Shown here piece after piece: positions 17,054-24,652 of a DNA stretch of 64,000 bases (positions are counted from its first letter, which is position 1; each line of letters begins with the position of its first letter). Source of the DNA: an uncultured Collinsella sp. (GTDB lineage: Bacteria; Actinomycetota; Coriobacteriia; Coriobacteriales; Coriobacteriaceae); NCBI GenBank assembly GCA_937925715.1, contig CALAMG010000034.1:57185-121184 (forward strand), written 5' to 3'. The notes beneath the pieces were generated by a model, which was not told the DNA's origin, searched no databases, and was given only the letters and a program-made list of their open reading frames with translations. The translations under genes and the position numbers were made by a program.

Positions 17054-17936
17054 GCAGACCAGCTCCCTTCAGAGCATCGGTAAGTGCGGATCGCGTGTCG
17101 TCTGCCATAGGGCACAGCGGCATACGGTAGTTTGCCTCGATCATGCCCATCTGGGCGAGCGCTTCCTTAACGGGGATGGGGTTGACCTCGCTAAAGAGGG
17201 CATTGATGAGCGGCTGACCGGCAATCTGGATATCGCGGGCGCGCTCCACGTCGCCGTCCAGATAGGCGCGGCACATGTCGTGCACGAGCTGCGGCTGAAC
17301 ATCGGCCCACACGCTGATGGTGCCCGAGGCGCCCAGGCTCATGAGCGGCACGGTAAGCGCGTCCTCGCCCGAGTACATGCGGAAGTCATCGGATAGCAGG
17401 TGGGCGATCTTGGCCGCGTAGGCGACGTTGCCCGAGGCCTCCTTGATGCCCATGATGTTGGGGTGCGCGGCCAAGCGCTCTACGTTGCGCTCGCTGATGC
17501 CGCAGCCACAGCGGCCAGGGATGTTGTACAGAATGCAGGGGATGTCCACGGCGTCGGCGACGGTCTTAAAGTGCTGATAGATACCCTCTTCGTTAGACTT
17601 GTTGTAGTAGGGGGTAATGAGCAGCAGACCATCGGCGCCCAAGCCCTGGTAGGTGAGCGACTTGGTGAGCATGGTCTGCGTGGAGTTGGAGCCCGAGCCG
17701 GCGATGACGGGGACGCGTCCTGCAACATGCTTGACCACGGCGGCGACGACGGAGTTGTCCTCGTCATCGGTCATCGTGGCACTCTCGCCGGTGGTGCCCA
17801 GGGTGAGGATGGCGTCGGTGCCGTTTTGCAGGTGGAAATCGATAAGGCGCTCGAGCGCGTCAAAGTCGACGCTGCCGTCTTTTTTAAACGGCGTAACCAG
17901 GGCGACGATTGAGCCCTCGAGATTGCGGATGTCCAT
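17046..17936 (-). CDS. dapA: 4-hydroxy-tetrahydrodipicolinate synthase (internal start within a lysA-dapA frame)
   Basis: Condenses pyruvate and aspartate semialdehyde, the committed DAP step. The 296-residue segment from MDIRNLEGSIVALVTPF has GTTGESATM, the catalytic Tyr in LYNIPGRCG and the Schiff-base Lys in IMGIKEASGNV. An AAGGAG site lies 5-6 nt before the ATG at 17936, so free DapA can probably be made; yet the upstream lysA frame runs into it with no stop (see the 17046-19355 entry). It overlaps dapB by 8 bp. Confidence 0.85.
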   Translation of the reverse strand: MDIRNLEGSIVALVTPFKKDGSVDFDALERLIDFHLQNGTDAILTLGTTGESATMTDDEDNSVVAAVVKHVAGRVPVIAGSGSNSTQTMLTKSLTYQGLGADGLLLITPYYNKSNEEGIYQHFKTVADAVDIPCILYNIPGRCGCGISERNVERLAAHPNIMGIKEASGNVAYAAKIAHLLSDDFRMYSGEDALTVPLMSLGASGTISVWADVQPQLVHDMCRAYLDGDVERARDIQIAGQPLINALFSEVNPIPVKEALAQMGMIEANYRMPLCPMADDTRSALTDALKGAGLLD

Positions 17937-19355
17937 GTTCTTCTCCTTCGCCTCCGCGATCTGGATGCGTTTGTTCCATTGAGCTGCGACTGCTAGGCGC
18001 TCGTCTTGGGCGCGACGGCGGGCACTTTCGGCGCGCGACTTGGCCAGCAGCTCTCGGCCGCACGGCAGCACGTCGAGCGTGGCAAAGTAATCGCCCGGGC
18101 GCTCGGCGCGGCGGATAAGGTCGGCCGAGCCGTCGGGGCGCAGCAGCACCTCGGCGGAGCGCAGGCGGCCGTTGTAGTTGTAGCCCATGGAGTAGCCATG
18201 CGCACCGGTATCATGGATTACAAGCAGGTCACCCATGTCGATATGCGGCAGCTCGCGATCGATAGCGAACTTGTCGTTGTTCTCGCACAGATTGCCCGTG
18301 ATGTCATAGGTGTTCGTGACGGGCGCTGTGGCCTTGTCGGCGCCGCCCGGCTGACCCATCACCGTGATGTGGTGGTAAGCGCCATACATGGCGGGACGAA
18401 TGAGGTCGACGGCACTGGCGTCTACGCCGATATAGTCCTTGTAGATATGCTTCTCGTGGATGGCCTTGGTGACCAGGCAGCCGTAGGGGCCCATCATAAA
18501 GCGGCCCATCTCGGTGCAGATCGCCACATCGCCCATGCCGGCGGGAACCAGGATCTCGTCGTATGCCGCGTGTACTCCCTCGCCGATGGCGCGAATGTCG
18601 TTGGTCTGCTGCTCGGGCAGGTAGGGGATGCCGACGCCGCCGGACAGATTGATGAAGGCGACGTGTGCGCCGGTCTCGCGCTCCAGGCGTACGGCAAGCT
18701 CAAAGAGGATGCGCGCGAGCTTGGGGTAGTAGTCGTTGGTGACAGTGTTGCTGGCAAGGAATGCGTGGATGCCAAAGTCCTCGGCGCCCTTGGCCTTGAG
18801 CATGCGGAAGGCCTCGAAGAGCTGCTCGGTGGTCATGCCATATTTGGAGTCGCCCGGGTTGTCCATGATGCCGTTGGAGAGCTGGAACAGGCCGCCTGGA
18901 TTAAAGCGGCAGCTGACCGTCTTGGGGATGGGCCCCGCAACGCGCTCAAAGAACTCGATGTGGCTGATGTCGTCAAAGTTGACGATGGCACCCAGCTTGT
19001 CGGCGAGCTCAAAGTCGGCAGCCGGCGTGTCGTTGGACGAGAACATGATGTCGTGTCCCGTGATACCCAGCGAACGGGCGATCATGAGCTCGGTATAGCT
19101 CGAGCAATCGCAGCCGCAGCCGTATTCGTTGAGAATGGAGATGAGCGCCGGGTTGGGGTTGGCCTTGACGGCAAAGTATTCCTTAAAGCCCGGGTTCCAT
19201 GCAAAGGCGTCGCGCACTTCTTGCATGTTGCGGCGGATGCCCGCCTCGTCGTATAGATGAAACGGCGTGGGGAACTGCTCGACGATATGCTCGAGTGTCT
19301 CTTTGTCCACAAACGGCTGCTTGGCCGCATATGCCTCGTTGGGGGTCAATGCCAT
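17046..19355 (-). CDS. lysA: Diaminopimelate decarboxylase fused in frame to DapA (769 codons without a stop)
   Basis: Residues 1 to about 440 are a PLP-dependent diaminopimelate decarboxylase (fold type III): the PLP lysine is in FKEYFAVKANPNP, with NLSGGVG, EMGRFMMGPYG and HDTGAHGYSMGYNYN. After LysA-like DYFATLDVL comes an Arg/Lys/Ala/Glu-rich, probably helical linker (about 440-473, ESARRRAQDERLAVAAQWN) leading without interruption into DapA (residue 474 onward). LysA proteins normally end near the start of this linker. The dapA Shine-Dalgarno survives inside the coding sequence, suggesting loss of an ancestral lysA stop or a genuine bifunctional enzyme joining the first and last DAP-pathway activities. 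The start at 19355 has GAGG about 10 nt upstream and follows a lysine riboswitch. Confidence 0.8.
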   Translation of the reverse strand: MALTPNEAYAAKQPFVDKETLEHIVEQFPTPFHLYDEAGIRRNMQEVRDAFAWNPGFKEYFAVKANPNPALISILNEYGCGCDCSSYTELMIARSLGITGHDIMFSSNDTPAADFELADKLGAIVNFDDISHIEFFERVAGPIPKTVSCRFNPGGLFQLSNGIMDNPGDSKYGMTTEQLFEAFRMLKAKGAEDFGIHAFLASNTVTNDYYPKLARILFELAVRLERETGAHVAFINLSGGVGIPYLPEQQTNDIRAIGEGVHAAYDEILVPAGMGDVAICTEMGRFMMGPYGCLVTKAIHEKHIYKDYIGVDASAVDLIRPAMYGAYHHITVMGQPGGADKATAPVTNTYDITGNLCENNDKFAIDRELPHIDMGDLLVIHDTGAHGYSMGYNYNGRLRSAEVLLRPDGSADLIRRAERPGDYFATLDVLPCGRELLAKSRAESARRRAQDERLAVAAQWNKRIQIAEAKEKNMDIRNLEGSIVALVTPFKKDGSVDFDALERLIDFHLQNGTDAILTLGTTGESATMTDDEDNSVVAAVVKHVAGRVPVIAGSGSNSTQTMLTKSLTYQGLGADGLLLITPYYNKSNEEGIYQHFKTVADAVDIPCILYNIPGRCGCGISERNVERLAAHPNIMGIKEASGNVAYAAKIAHLLSDDFRMYSGEDALTVPLMSLGASGTISVWADVQPQLVHDMCRAYLDGDVERARDIQIAGQPLINALFSEVNPIPVKEALAQMGMIEANYRMPLCPMADDTRSALTDALKGAGLLD

Positions 19356-19426
19356 GTCCCGTAAACCTCGCTATCCAGACGGCGCCATCTGCGCATCGAA
19401 TCCGCATAGCGTGGACCCAATGTCCG

Positions 19427-19583
19427 GATAGCGCTCCCGCATTGCTGCAGACAGTCCTGTGGGTGTTTCCCGCAGGCCCACCAGGTTGTTCGTGCCCGAA
19501 AAGCCCAGTTCGGCGGGTTTCGCCTCCCCACGGGGTCAAAGCCTGCCGGCTCGCCCGCGGTTCTTCGTGCCCGCGCCTCTATC
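19427..19583 (-). promoter_or_regulatory. Lysine riboswitch (L box) upstream of lysA
   Basis: Minus-strand leader with L-box hallmarks: P1 formed by GATAGAGGCGC (19573-19583) and GCGCTATC (19427-19434), the AGAGGCGC/GAAGAAC entry, GGGGAGGCGAAACCCGCCGAA resembling the conserved GGGGAgcGUCGCCGAA segment, and an inner arm GACAGTCC. The 3' P1 strand can alternatively pair with GTCTGGATAGCG (complement of 19369-19380), which immediately precedes the lysA GAGG site, so an expression switch by strand exchange is plausible. No T-tract terminator is evident. Confidence 0.82.
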
Positions 19584-19733
19584 AAGTGGTAAAGACCCTA
19601 TCACGTTGCACTTTACCAAACAAGAGTATTCGTATATAACGTTTAAAAAATGCAGGGATATGCTGGAAACATGTGCGCCACAATCCTGTATCACAATAAG
19701 TTGCAACAGATGTGCCTCACGAAGGGATCCTCT

Positions 19734-20921
19734 ATGACCGAGCTCCAAGAACTCCGTCGTTATCGTCGCGACTTGCACCGCATTCCGGAGCTCGATTTCG
19801 ATCTTCCGCAGACGATCGCCTATATCGAGGGCGTGTTGGCGCCGCTCGTTTGCGAAGTGACCCATCCGTGCCCCAGCTGCGTCTGTGCTTTCTTCGATGC
19901 CGGCACGGGCGCCGCGCATGCCACGGCGATTCGCGCCGACATGGACGCCCTGCCCATCGCGGAGGCAACGGGCGCGGCCTTTGCCTCGACGCATCCCGGC
20001 AAGATGCACGCCTGCGGGCACGATGGGCACATGGCTATGGCACTTGCTGCGGCAACCTACGTTGACCGTACGATTCGCGAGCAGCCGGGTGCCATCAAGC
20101 GCAACGTGCTCTTTGTGTTCCAGCCTGCCGAGGAGACGACCGGTGGCGCCAAGACAGTTTGTGAGAGTGGGGTGTTTGAGCGCTACGGGGCGGACCGCAT
20201 CTTCGGGTTCCACGTATGGCCCGACCTGCCTGCGAACACGTTGGCGAGCTGCTCCGGCCCATTGCTGGCGCGTTCGAGTGAGACACACATTCATATTCAC
20301 GGGACGAGCATCCATATCGCTAAGACCTATGGCGTTCCGGTCGAGGAGTCGCACGATGCAGCGCTGGCGGCTGCCAAGTTCTTGGTTTTCGAGCGCGAGC
20401 TCATGGACGAGTTGGGTGTCGACGAGCCCTGCATTGGTAAGTTCGGCCTGCTGCAGGCCGGCACCGTCTGCAATGCGGTGGCGGGGGAGGCCCATGTTGC
20501 GGGCAGCTTGCGCGTGTTTACGGACGATATGTTCGACCGCGCACGCGAAGGCGTACGCCGTGTGCTCGATGAAGCATGCGCTGCAACGGCCTGCACGTAC
20601 GATCTCGATTTTGCCGAGGGCTATCCGCCGGTCGATAACGACCCCGAGCTGTTCGCCCACATTGCGCCTGCCTTGTCCGAGCTGCAACTTGTGGACGAGC
20701 CGCTGCTAATCGCCGAGGATTTCGCGTTCTATCAGCGCCATCTGCCGGGCGTGTTTTTCCTGCTGGGCACGGGTATGCCAGAGGACCAAGACAACCCGAG
20801 TGATTCGGATGGCTGCCCCGCCTATGCCACAAGCGCTCTGCATACCGATAGCATGCTCTTTGACGAGGAAATTCTACTCAAGGGCCTCGATGTCTACAAA
20901 CGATTGCTTTTGCTTGACTAA
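19734..20921 (+). CDS. M20 family amidohydrolase, probable N-acetyldiaminopimelate deacetylase
   Basis: Metallopeptidase M20D family, 395 residues. Metal-binding and catalytic features: RADMDALPIAE, HACGHDGHMAMAL (His ligands) and FQPAEETTGGA (Glu pair), and a distal metal His in TSALHTDSM. Homologues include N-acetyl-LL-diaminopimelate deacetylase, amino-acid N-acyl hydrolases and hippurate hydrolases. Divergent placement next to a DapH-containing operon favours the deacetylase step of the acetylase DAP branch, which otherwise has no enzyme in the window. The start at 19734 follows AAGGGA by 7 nt. Confidence 0.8.
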   Translation: MTELQELRRYRRDLHRIPELDFDLPQTIAYIEGVLAPLVCEVTHPCPSCVCAFFDAGTGAAHATAIRADMDALPIAEATGAAFASTHPGKMHACGHDGHMAMALAAATYVDRTIREQPGAIKRNVLFVFQPAEETTGGAKTVCESGVFERYGADRIFGFHVWPDLPANTLASCSGPLLARSSETHIHIHGTSIHIAKTYGVPVEESHDAALAAAKFLVFERELMDELGVDEPCIGKFGLLQAGTVCNAVAGEAHVAGSLRVFTDDMFDRAREGVRRVLDEACAATACTYDLDFAEGYPPVDNDPELFAHIAPALSELQLVDEPLLIAEDFAFYQRHLPGVFFLLGTGMPEDQDNPSDSDGCPAYATSALHTDSMLFDEEILLKGLDVYKRLLLLD

Positions 20922-20936
20922 GGTGTGAAGGACTAT

Positions 20937-20972
20937 TTGTTCTAGAAAACACGAACAAACGTACGATATAAT
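20937..20972 (+). promoter_or_regulatory. Promoter/operator of higBA
   Basis: Inverted repeat TTGTTC (20937-20942) / GAACAA (20953-20958) just upstream of a perfect -10 hexamer TATAAT (20967-20972), 52 bp before the higB start. This arrangement fits autorepression by HigA; a good -35 hexamer is not visible. Confidence 0.5.
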
Positions 20973-21023
20973 AGAGATGTAAGTCTATAGAAACGTTTGA
21001 CGTTACTAACGTAAGGCGATACT

Positions 21024-21305
21024 ATGATTGCATCGTATGAAGATGAGGATACCGAACGCTTTGCCATGGGTGTGCGGGTCAGGAGGTTCGTGCCCTTTGA
21101 GCGTGTTGCGTTGAGGAAGATTCGCCAACTGCAGGTTTGTGCTTCGCTTGATGATCTTCGCGTTCCGCCGGGCAATCGCCTGGAAGCTTTGAAGGGCGAT
21201 CGTGCCGGTCAATATAGCATCCGTGTTAACGAGCGCTATCGGGTCTGTTTTGAGTAGAGACAGGAGATGGCTTGGAATGTCGAAATCGTCGATTATCACA
21301 AGTGA
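21024..21305 (+). pseudogene. higB: HigB-type toxin with premature stop (Trp78 to TAG)
   Basis: RelE/HigB superfamily mRNA interferase of a type II toxin-antitoxin pair. Residues 1-77 match the family well, including the LRVPPGNRLEALKGDRAGQYSIRVNERYRVCFE block. The next codon is TAG (21255-21257), where the family has Trp; the frame then continues RQEMAWNVEIVDYHK to TGA at 21303-21305, reproducing the normal VEIVDYH C-terminus at exactly the expected spacing. So a TGG-to-TAG nonsense change removes the last 15-16 residues, including the terminal strand and conserved Tyr/His. The toxin is probably inactive unless the stop is read through. Confidence 0.85.
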
Positions 21306-21618
21306 TGAGACCTCGTCCGATTTGCTGTCGCCAGTGACTCCTGGTGAGCTTCTCAAAGAGGAGTTTCTTGTTCCCATGGGCATTTCTCAATATCGCCTTG
21401 CGAAAGAGACCGGGATTCCGGCTCAGCGTATCGGGCAGATTGTCTTGGGAAAACGTCGCGTGACGGCCGACACCGACCTCCGTCTTTGCCATTATTTTGG
21501 CCTGACGGATGGTTATTGGCTGCGCGCTCAGGTGGCGTTTGACCTTGAGGCCGAGAAAAGGCGGATCGAACCGGAACTCGATAAGATCGTTCCTGTTCAG
21601 CAGGCCATTGCGCTGTAG
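21277..21618 (+). CDS. higA: HigA-type antitoxin (XRE family)
   Basis: Antitoxin and autorepressor, 113 residues: helix-turn-helix of the VapI/HigA type with TPGELLKEEFLVPMGISQYRLAKETGIPAQRIGQIVLGKRRVTADTDLRLCHYFGL, followed by an acidic C-terminal region. It overlaps the ancestral 3' end of higB by 29 bp, the usual higBA arrangement, and the start at 21277 has GGAG about 10 nt upstream. It is intact although its toxin partner is truncated. Confidence 0.9.
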   Translation: MSKSSIITSDETSSDLLSPVTPGELLKEEFLVPMGISQYRLAKETGIPAQRIGQIVLGKRRVTADTDLRLCHYFGLTDGYWLRAQVAFDLEAEKRRIEPELDKIVPVQQAIAL

Positions 21619-21647
21619 CGCTCAGAGATGATGGGGGTGGCGTGACG

Positions 21648-21971
21648 ATGAGGCGACGCCGACAGCCTGCCGTATATAGTCCGGGTGGATGCGGGTGCGG
21701 TTTGCTGCTGCTCCCGGTTATTGCTGTGAGCATTGGCGTGATGTTTGCGCTTGCTGGACTGGCGGCAGCGGCACTTGTGCTGTTGATTGTGGCCATCGGC
21801 GTGACGATTTGGCTGTGCCGTTCTCGCGAGCAACGTCGTGCCGACGGTAAGACCAATGTAGGATGGATTGCCTTTTTGGTCATCGCCTATCTGCTGAGCA
21901 TCAGCTACCTGGCGTTCTTTGTCCTGTTGATGATCAGTGCTTTTACCGGGGAATCCGTCGCGGTGGTTTGA
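21648..21971 (+). CDS. Small membrane protein
   Basis: A 107-residue protein, no family recognised. A short basic N-terminus (MRRRRQ) and a Gly/Cys motif (PGGCGCG) precede two closely spaced hydrophobic helices (about 17-55); after a charged loop (CRSREQRRADGKTN) there is a further long hydrophobic stretch (about 70-100). GGGGG lies about 9 nt before the ATG at 21648; a GTG at 21642 is an alternative. It may share a transcript with higA, 29 bp upstream. Function unknown. Confidence 0.6.
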   Translation: MRRRRQPAVYSPGGCGCGLLLLPVIAVSIGVMFALAGLAAAALVLLIVAIGVTIWLCRSREQRRADGKTNVGWIAFLVIAYLLSISYLAFFVLLMISAFTGESVAVV

Positions 21972-22083
21972 TGCGCTGCCAGCAGACGGTCGCGCAAAGT
22001 GCGTTTGCTCGGCGTTTGGATAACTGCATTGGCCGTTTACCGCAACCTTAGCTCTCAGCTAATGAATTCAAGTTTAATCCTTC

Positions 22084-22123
22084 CTACGATGTGCTGTGTG
22101 CCGGCACGGTAGCCGGATCGTAG
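22084..22123 (+). other. 5' leader hairpin of the lipoprotein gene
   Basis: Inverted repeat CTACGAT / ATCGTAG enclosing CCGG...CCGG, ending just before the AAAGGAT ribosome binding site of the gene at 22136. It may stabilise the message or affect translation. Confidence 0.35.
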
Positions 22124-22135
22124 AAAGGATGCATA

Positions 22136-22678
22136 ATGAAAAAGCTCGAAAACGAAGTGCTGCTGAGCCGTCGCACTGCACTTGGCGCATTCGCCACCGT
22201 CGCCTTGGGGACTGCCGGTCTTCTTGCCGGTTGTGATAGCGATAAGGCGACCGTCACCGAGGACGCTGGCGATGACGACAAGAAGGAAGAGGCGAAGAAG
22301 GAAGAGCAGTCTACGACTGACCTGGCGGTTGGTGCGACGGTGACCACGGCTTCCGGTCTTTCCGTCGTTGTCGATTCCGTCCAGCCCGGCCTCACAAATT
22401 ATGACGGTTCGACCATGACGGGCATTCACGTCACGTACGTCAACAATGGCGATGAGGGCGCAGATTACAACATCTACGACTGGAAGGGCGAGGACGCCAA
22501 CGGCGCTCAGCAGAATCAGGGTTACTACAGCGAGGGCTCCGATGAGCTGCAGTCTGGTACCCTTTCCGCCGGTGGCTCCGTGGCGGGCAATATCTACTTT
22601 GATGGCGATATCAAGAAGGCACTGTATTTTGCCAACATGTTTGATAAGTCTGCCACTGCAAGCTGGGTGCTGGCCTAG
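22136..22678 (+). CDS. DUF4352-type lipoprotein
   Basis: A 180-residue secreted lipoprotein. The signal region LSRRTALGAFATVALGTAGLLAGC has twin arginines and a lipobox LLAGC, so Tat-dependent export followed by lipidation at Cys33 is likely. A charged Lys/Glu linker (DDDKKEEAKKEEQ) follows, then a beta-rich domain of about 120 residues resembling DUF4352/telokin-like domains (VDSVQPGLTNYDGSTMTGIHVTYVNNG). Such proteins are common surface lipoproteins in Gram-positives; ligand unknown. AAAGGAT lies 8 nt before the start. Confidence 0.8.
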   Translation: MKKLENEVLLSRRTALGAFATVALGTAGLLAGCDSDKATVTEDAGDDDKKEEAKKEEQSTTDLAVGATVTTASGLSVVVDSVQPGLTNYDGSTMTGIHVTYVNNGDEGADYNIYDWKGEDANGAQQNQGYYSEGSDELQSGTLSAGGSVAGNIYFDGDIKKALYFANMFDKSATASWVLA

Positions 22679-22717
22679 CATGTCGCTACCGTTGCGCCGT
22701 ATGGGAGGTGAAGTCGT

Positions 22718-23140
22718 ATGCCCGATAAAAAGCTGACTGACGAGTTACTCAATGAGCTTCTCGACGCGCCAAACATCGATGGCTATATCAAAGAACACGA
22801 CTTTGCCGCCCCGTCGCTTTCGAACTACCTGAAGCAGCTACTGCAGGAAAAGGGCTTGGAGCGCTCGCGCGTGGTTCGTATGGCCGATCTCAATGAGACC
22901 TTTGGCTATCAGATCTTTACCGGTGCGCGTCACCCAAGTCGCAATAAGGTGCTGCAGATTGCCTTTGCGATGGCGCTGACGCTCAAAGAGGCCAACCGTG
23001 CACTGACGGCTGCCGGGGTAAGCGTCCTTAACTGCAAGGATCGCCGTGATGCGATTATCATCTTTTGCATCGATCGCGGGTGCAGCCTCCAAAAGGTCAA
23101 CGAGGAGCTGTATCGCTTTGGCGAGGAGACGGTGAGTTAG
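22718..23140 (+). CDS. Helix-turn-helix protein paired with a Ser/Thr kinase
   Basis: A 140-residue cytoplasmic protein. The middle (about 35-95) reads as an XRE-type helix-turn-helix: LKQLLQEKGLERSRVVRMADLNETFGYQIFTGARHPSRNKVLQIAFAMALTLKEANRALTAAG. The C-terminal part RRDAIIIFCIDRGCSLQKVNEELYRFG is conserved in proteins encoded next to kinase genes in Gram-positive anaerobes. Here it precedes a Ser/Thr kinase gene by 86 bp on the same strand, so a regulator-kinase module is inferred. GGGAGGTG is upstream of the start. Confidence 0.75.
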   Translation: MPDKKLTDELLNELLDAPNIDGYIKEHDFAAPSLSNYLKQLLQEKGLERSRVVRMADLNETFGYQIFTGARHPSRNKVLQIAFAMALTLKEANRALTAAGVSVLNCKDRRDAIIIFCIDRGCSLQKVNEELYRFGEETVS

Positions 23141-23226
23141 CGGCTGATATCTGAGCCGGCGGAGCTGCCGAACAACGATGCAAACGAACGGGGCGCGGAT
23201 GCCATGGGGTGTCTGCGCCCTGCGCT

Positions 23227-24615
23227 ATGATGGAGGCTATGGATACTCAGACCCCAACATATTCCGATGACGAGCTGACCGCAGCGCTTGCCGAGCACCT
23301 GGCGTCGCTCGATTGCGACGACAGCTATCGCGTGGAGCGTGTACTTAAGCGCTCGACCGTTGAAACAACCGAGCTCGTGTACTTTGAAGGAACCGGCGGT
23401 GGCTCGCTCGGCCCCTTTGTCCGTAAACGCATCGATGCTTCGGCTCAAATCGGCGGGGCATACGAGCGTCTGTTTGCCGCTCAGCGGGCAGGCAGGCGTT
23501 TTGAGCACCTGCCCAGAATCGTCGATTGTCGTCGTGTGGGCGACGAGCTCAACGTGGTTATGGAATACATCGAAGGGGAGACGCTCGGGGCGCTGGTGGA
23601 CCGTCTGGGAGCCACCCCCGATTATGCGCGTGAATTGTATCCTGTCCTTTGCGACGCCGTGGGCGAGCTCCACGCCGGTTTTGCAATGGCGGGGGAGACG
23701 TCGGCGCCGGTGATCCATCGTGACCTCAAGCCGTCGAATATCATCGTGACAGGTGCCAACTATACGCCTGATGACGGCCTGACGTTTTCATCGCTGGTGA
23801 TTATCGACCTGGGGATCGCGCGCGTATGGCACGATGGCGCCGATGCCGACACCGTCAAGTTTGGCACGCGACCCTATGCGCCGCCCGAGCAGTATGGGTT
23901 TGGGCAGACGAGCGTGCGAAGCGACGTCTACGCACTTGGCGCCCTGTTGTTCTTCTGCTTGACGGGAGTCGACCCTAAGCCAGGGCTCGACATGCGCGAG
24001 CAATGCGAGGCGCGCGGCATTCCCACTCCACTTGCCGATGCCGTCTGCATGTCGATGGCGCTCGACCCGGCCAAGCGTTTTGCGAGTGCGGAAGCGTTGG
24101 GACGGGCGACGCGCGCGGCATACGATCTGAGTCGCCCCGTGCGGCCTCCTGCGCCGCCTGTCCGAACTCCGGCCTCGGAGACGGTGTTGACGCCCCAAGG
24201 GCTCCAGAACCCCGCAGGGCCTCCTGGCCCTGCCGCCTCCGCTGCATGCGGCCTGCTCTCTCGCGTTCCGGAGTCTCTGGGCCGCATTTGGAATACGCTC
24301 GTCTGCTTCTCGCTGCTTGTGTTCTTTGCCGGAAGTCACTTTGCCGTCTTTCACCCCACCGGAGCAAACCAAAGCTACCCGACGTGGCTTCTCATAATCG
24401 AGTATTTTTTCTTTGTCGATGGCCTTATGGTGCTTATGCATTTCGCACTGCTCGATAAGCGCCGTCTTCGTCGGCGATTCGCACTGCTCGACAGCTATCG
24501 CGGCAAGAAACTCGCGAAACTCTGGCTCAAGGCATTGGGTGTGCTGCTCCTATGCATGATTGTCATAGTCGCGGTTGCCAATGCGACCGGCGTCGTCGAT
24601 ACCTCCGCTACCTAA
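23227..24615 (+). CDS. Membrane-anchored Ser/Thr protein kinase
   Basis: Eukaryotic-like kinase of about 462 residues. Seen: Lys in VRKRID, catalytic loop VIHRDLKPSNII at about residue 165, DLG in VIIDLGIARV (DFG equivalent), an activation segment ending GTRPYAPPEQYGFGQTSVRSDVYALGALLF, and FASAEAL of the C-lobe. A Pro-rich linker (RPPAPPVRTP) leads to three hydrophobic helices (about 360-378, 390-412, 437-458) rather than PASTA repeats, so the sensor part is membrane-embedded. The start is uncertain between ATGs at 23227, 23230 and 23239. Partner of the upstream HTH gene. Confidence 0.85.
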   Translation: MMEAMDTQTPTYSDDELTAALAEHLASLDCDDSYRVERVLKRSTVETTELVYFEGTGGGSLGPFVRKRIDASAQIGGAYERLFAAQRAGRRFEHLPRIVDCRRVGDELNVVMEYIEGETLGALVDRLGATPDYARELYPVLCDAVGELHAGFAMAGETSAPVIHRDLKPSNIIVTGANYTPDDGLTFSSLVIIDLGIARVWHDGADADTVKFGTRPYAPPEQYGFGQTSVRSDVYALGALLFFCLTGVDPKPGLDMREQCEARGIPTPLADAVCMSMALDPAKRFASAEALGRATRAAYDLSRPVRPPAPPVRTPASETVLTPQGLQNPAGPPGPAASAACGLLSRVPESLGRIWNTLVCFSLLVFFAGSHFAVFHPTGANQSYPTWLLIIEYFFFVDGLMVLMHFALLDKRRLRRRFALLDSYRGKKLAKLWLKALGVLLLCMIVIVAVANATGVVDTSAT

Positions 24616-24619
24616 AAGA

Positions 24620-24642
24620 AAAGGACCCCATTGGGGCCCTTT
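24620..24642. terminator. Terminator between the kinase gene and the convergent cell-wall gene
   Basis: Stem AAAGGACCCC / GGGGCCCTTT with loop ATT, located between two convergent stops and suitable for both directions. Confidence 0.7.
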
Positions 24643-24652
24643 GCAGTTGCAC

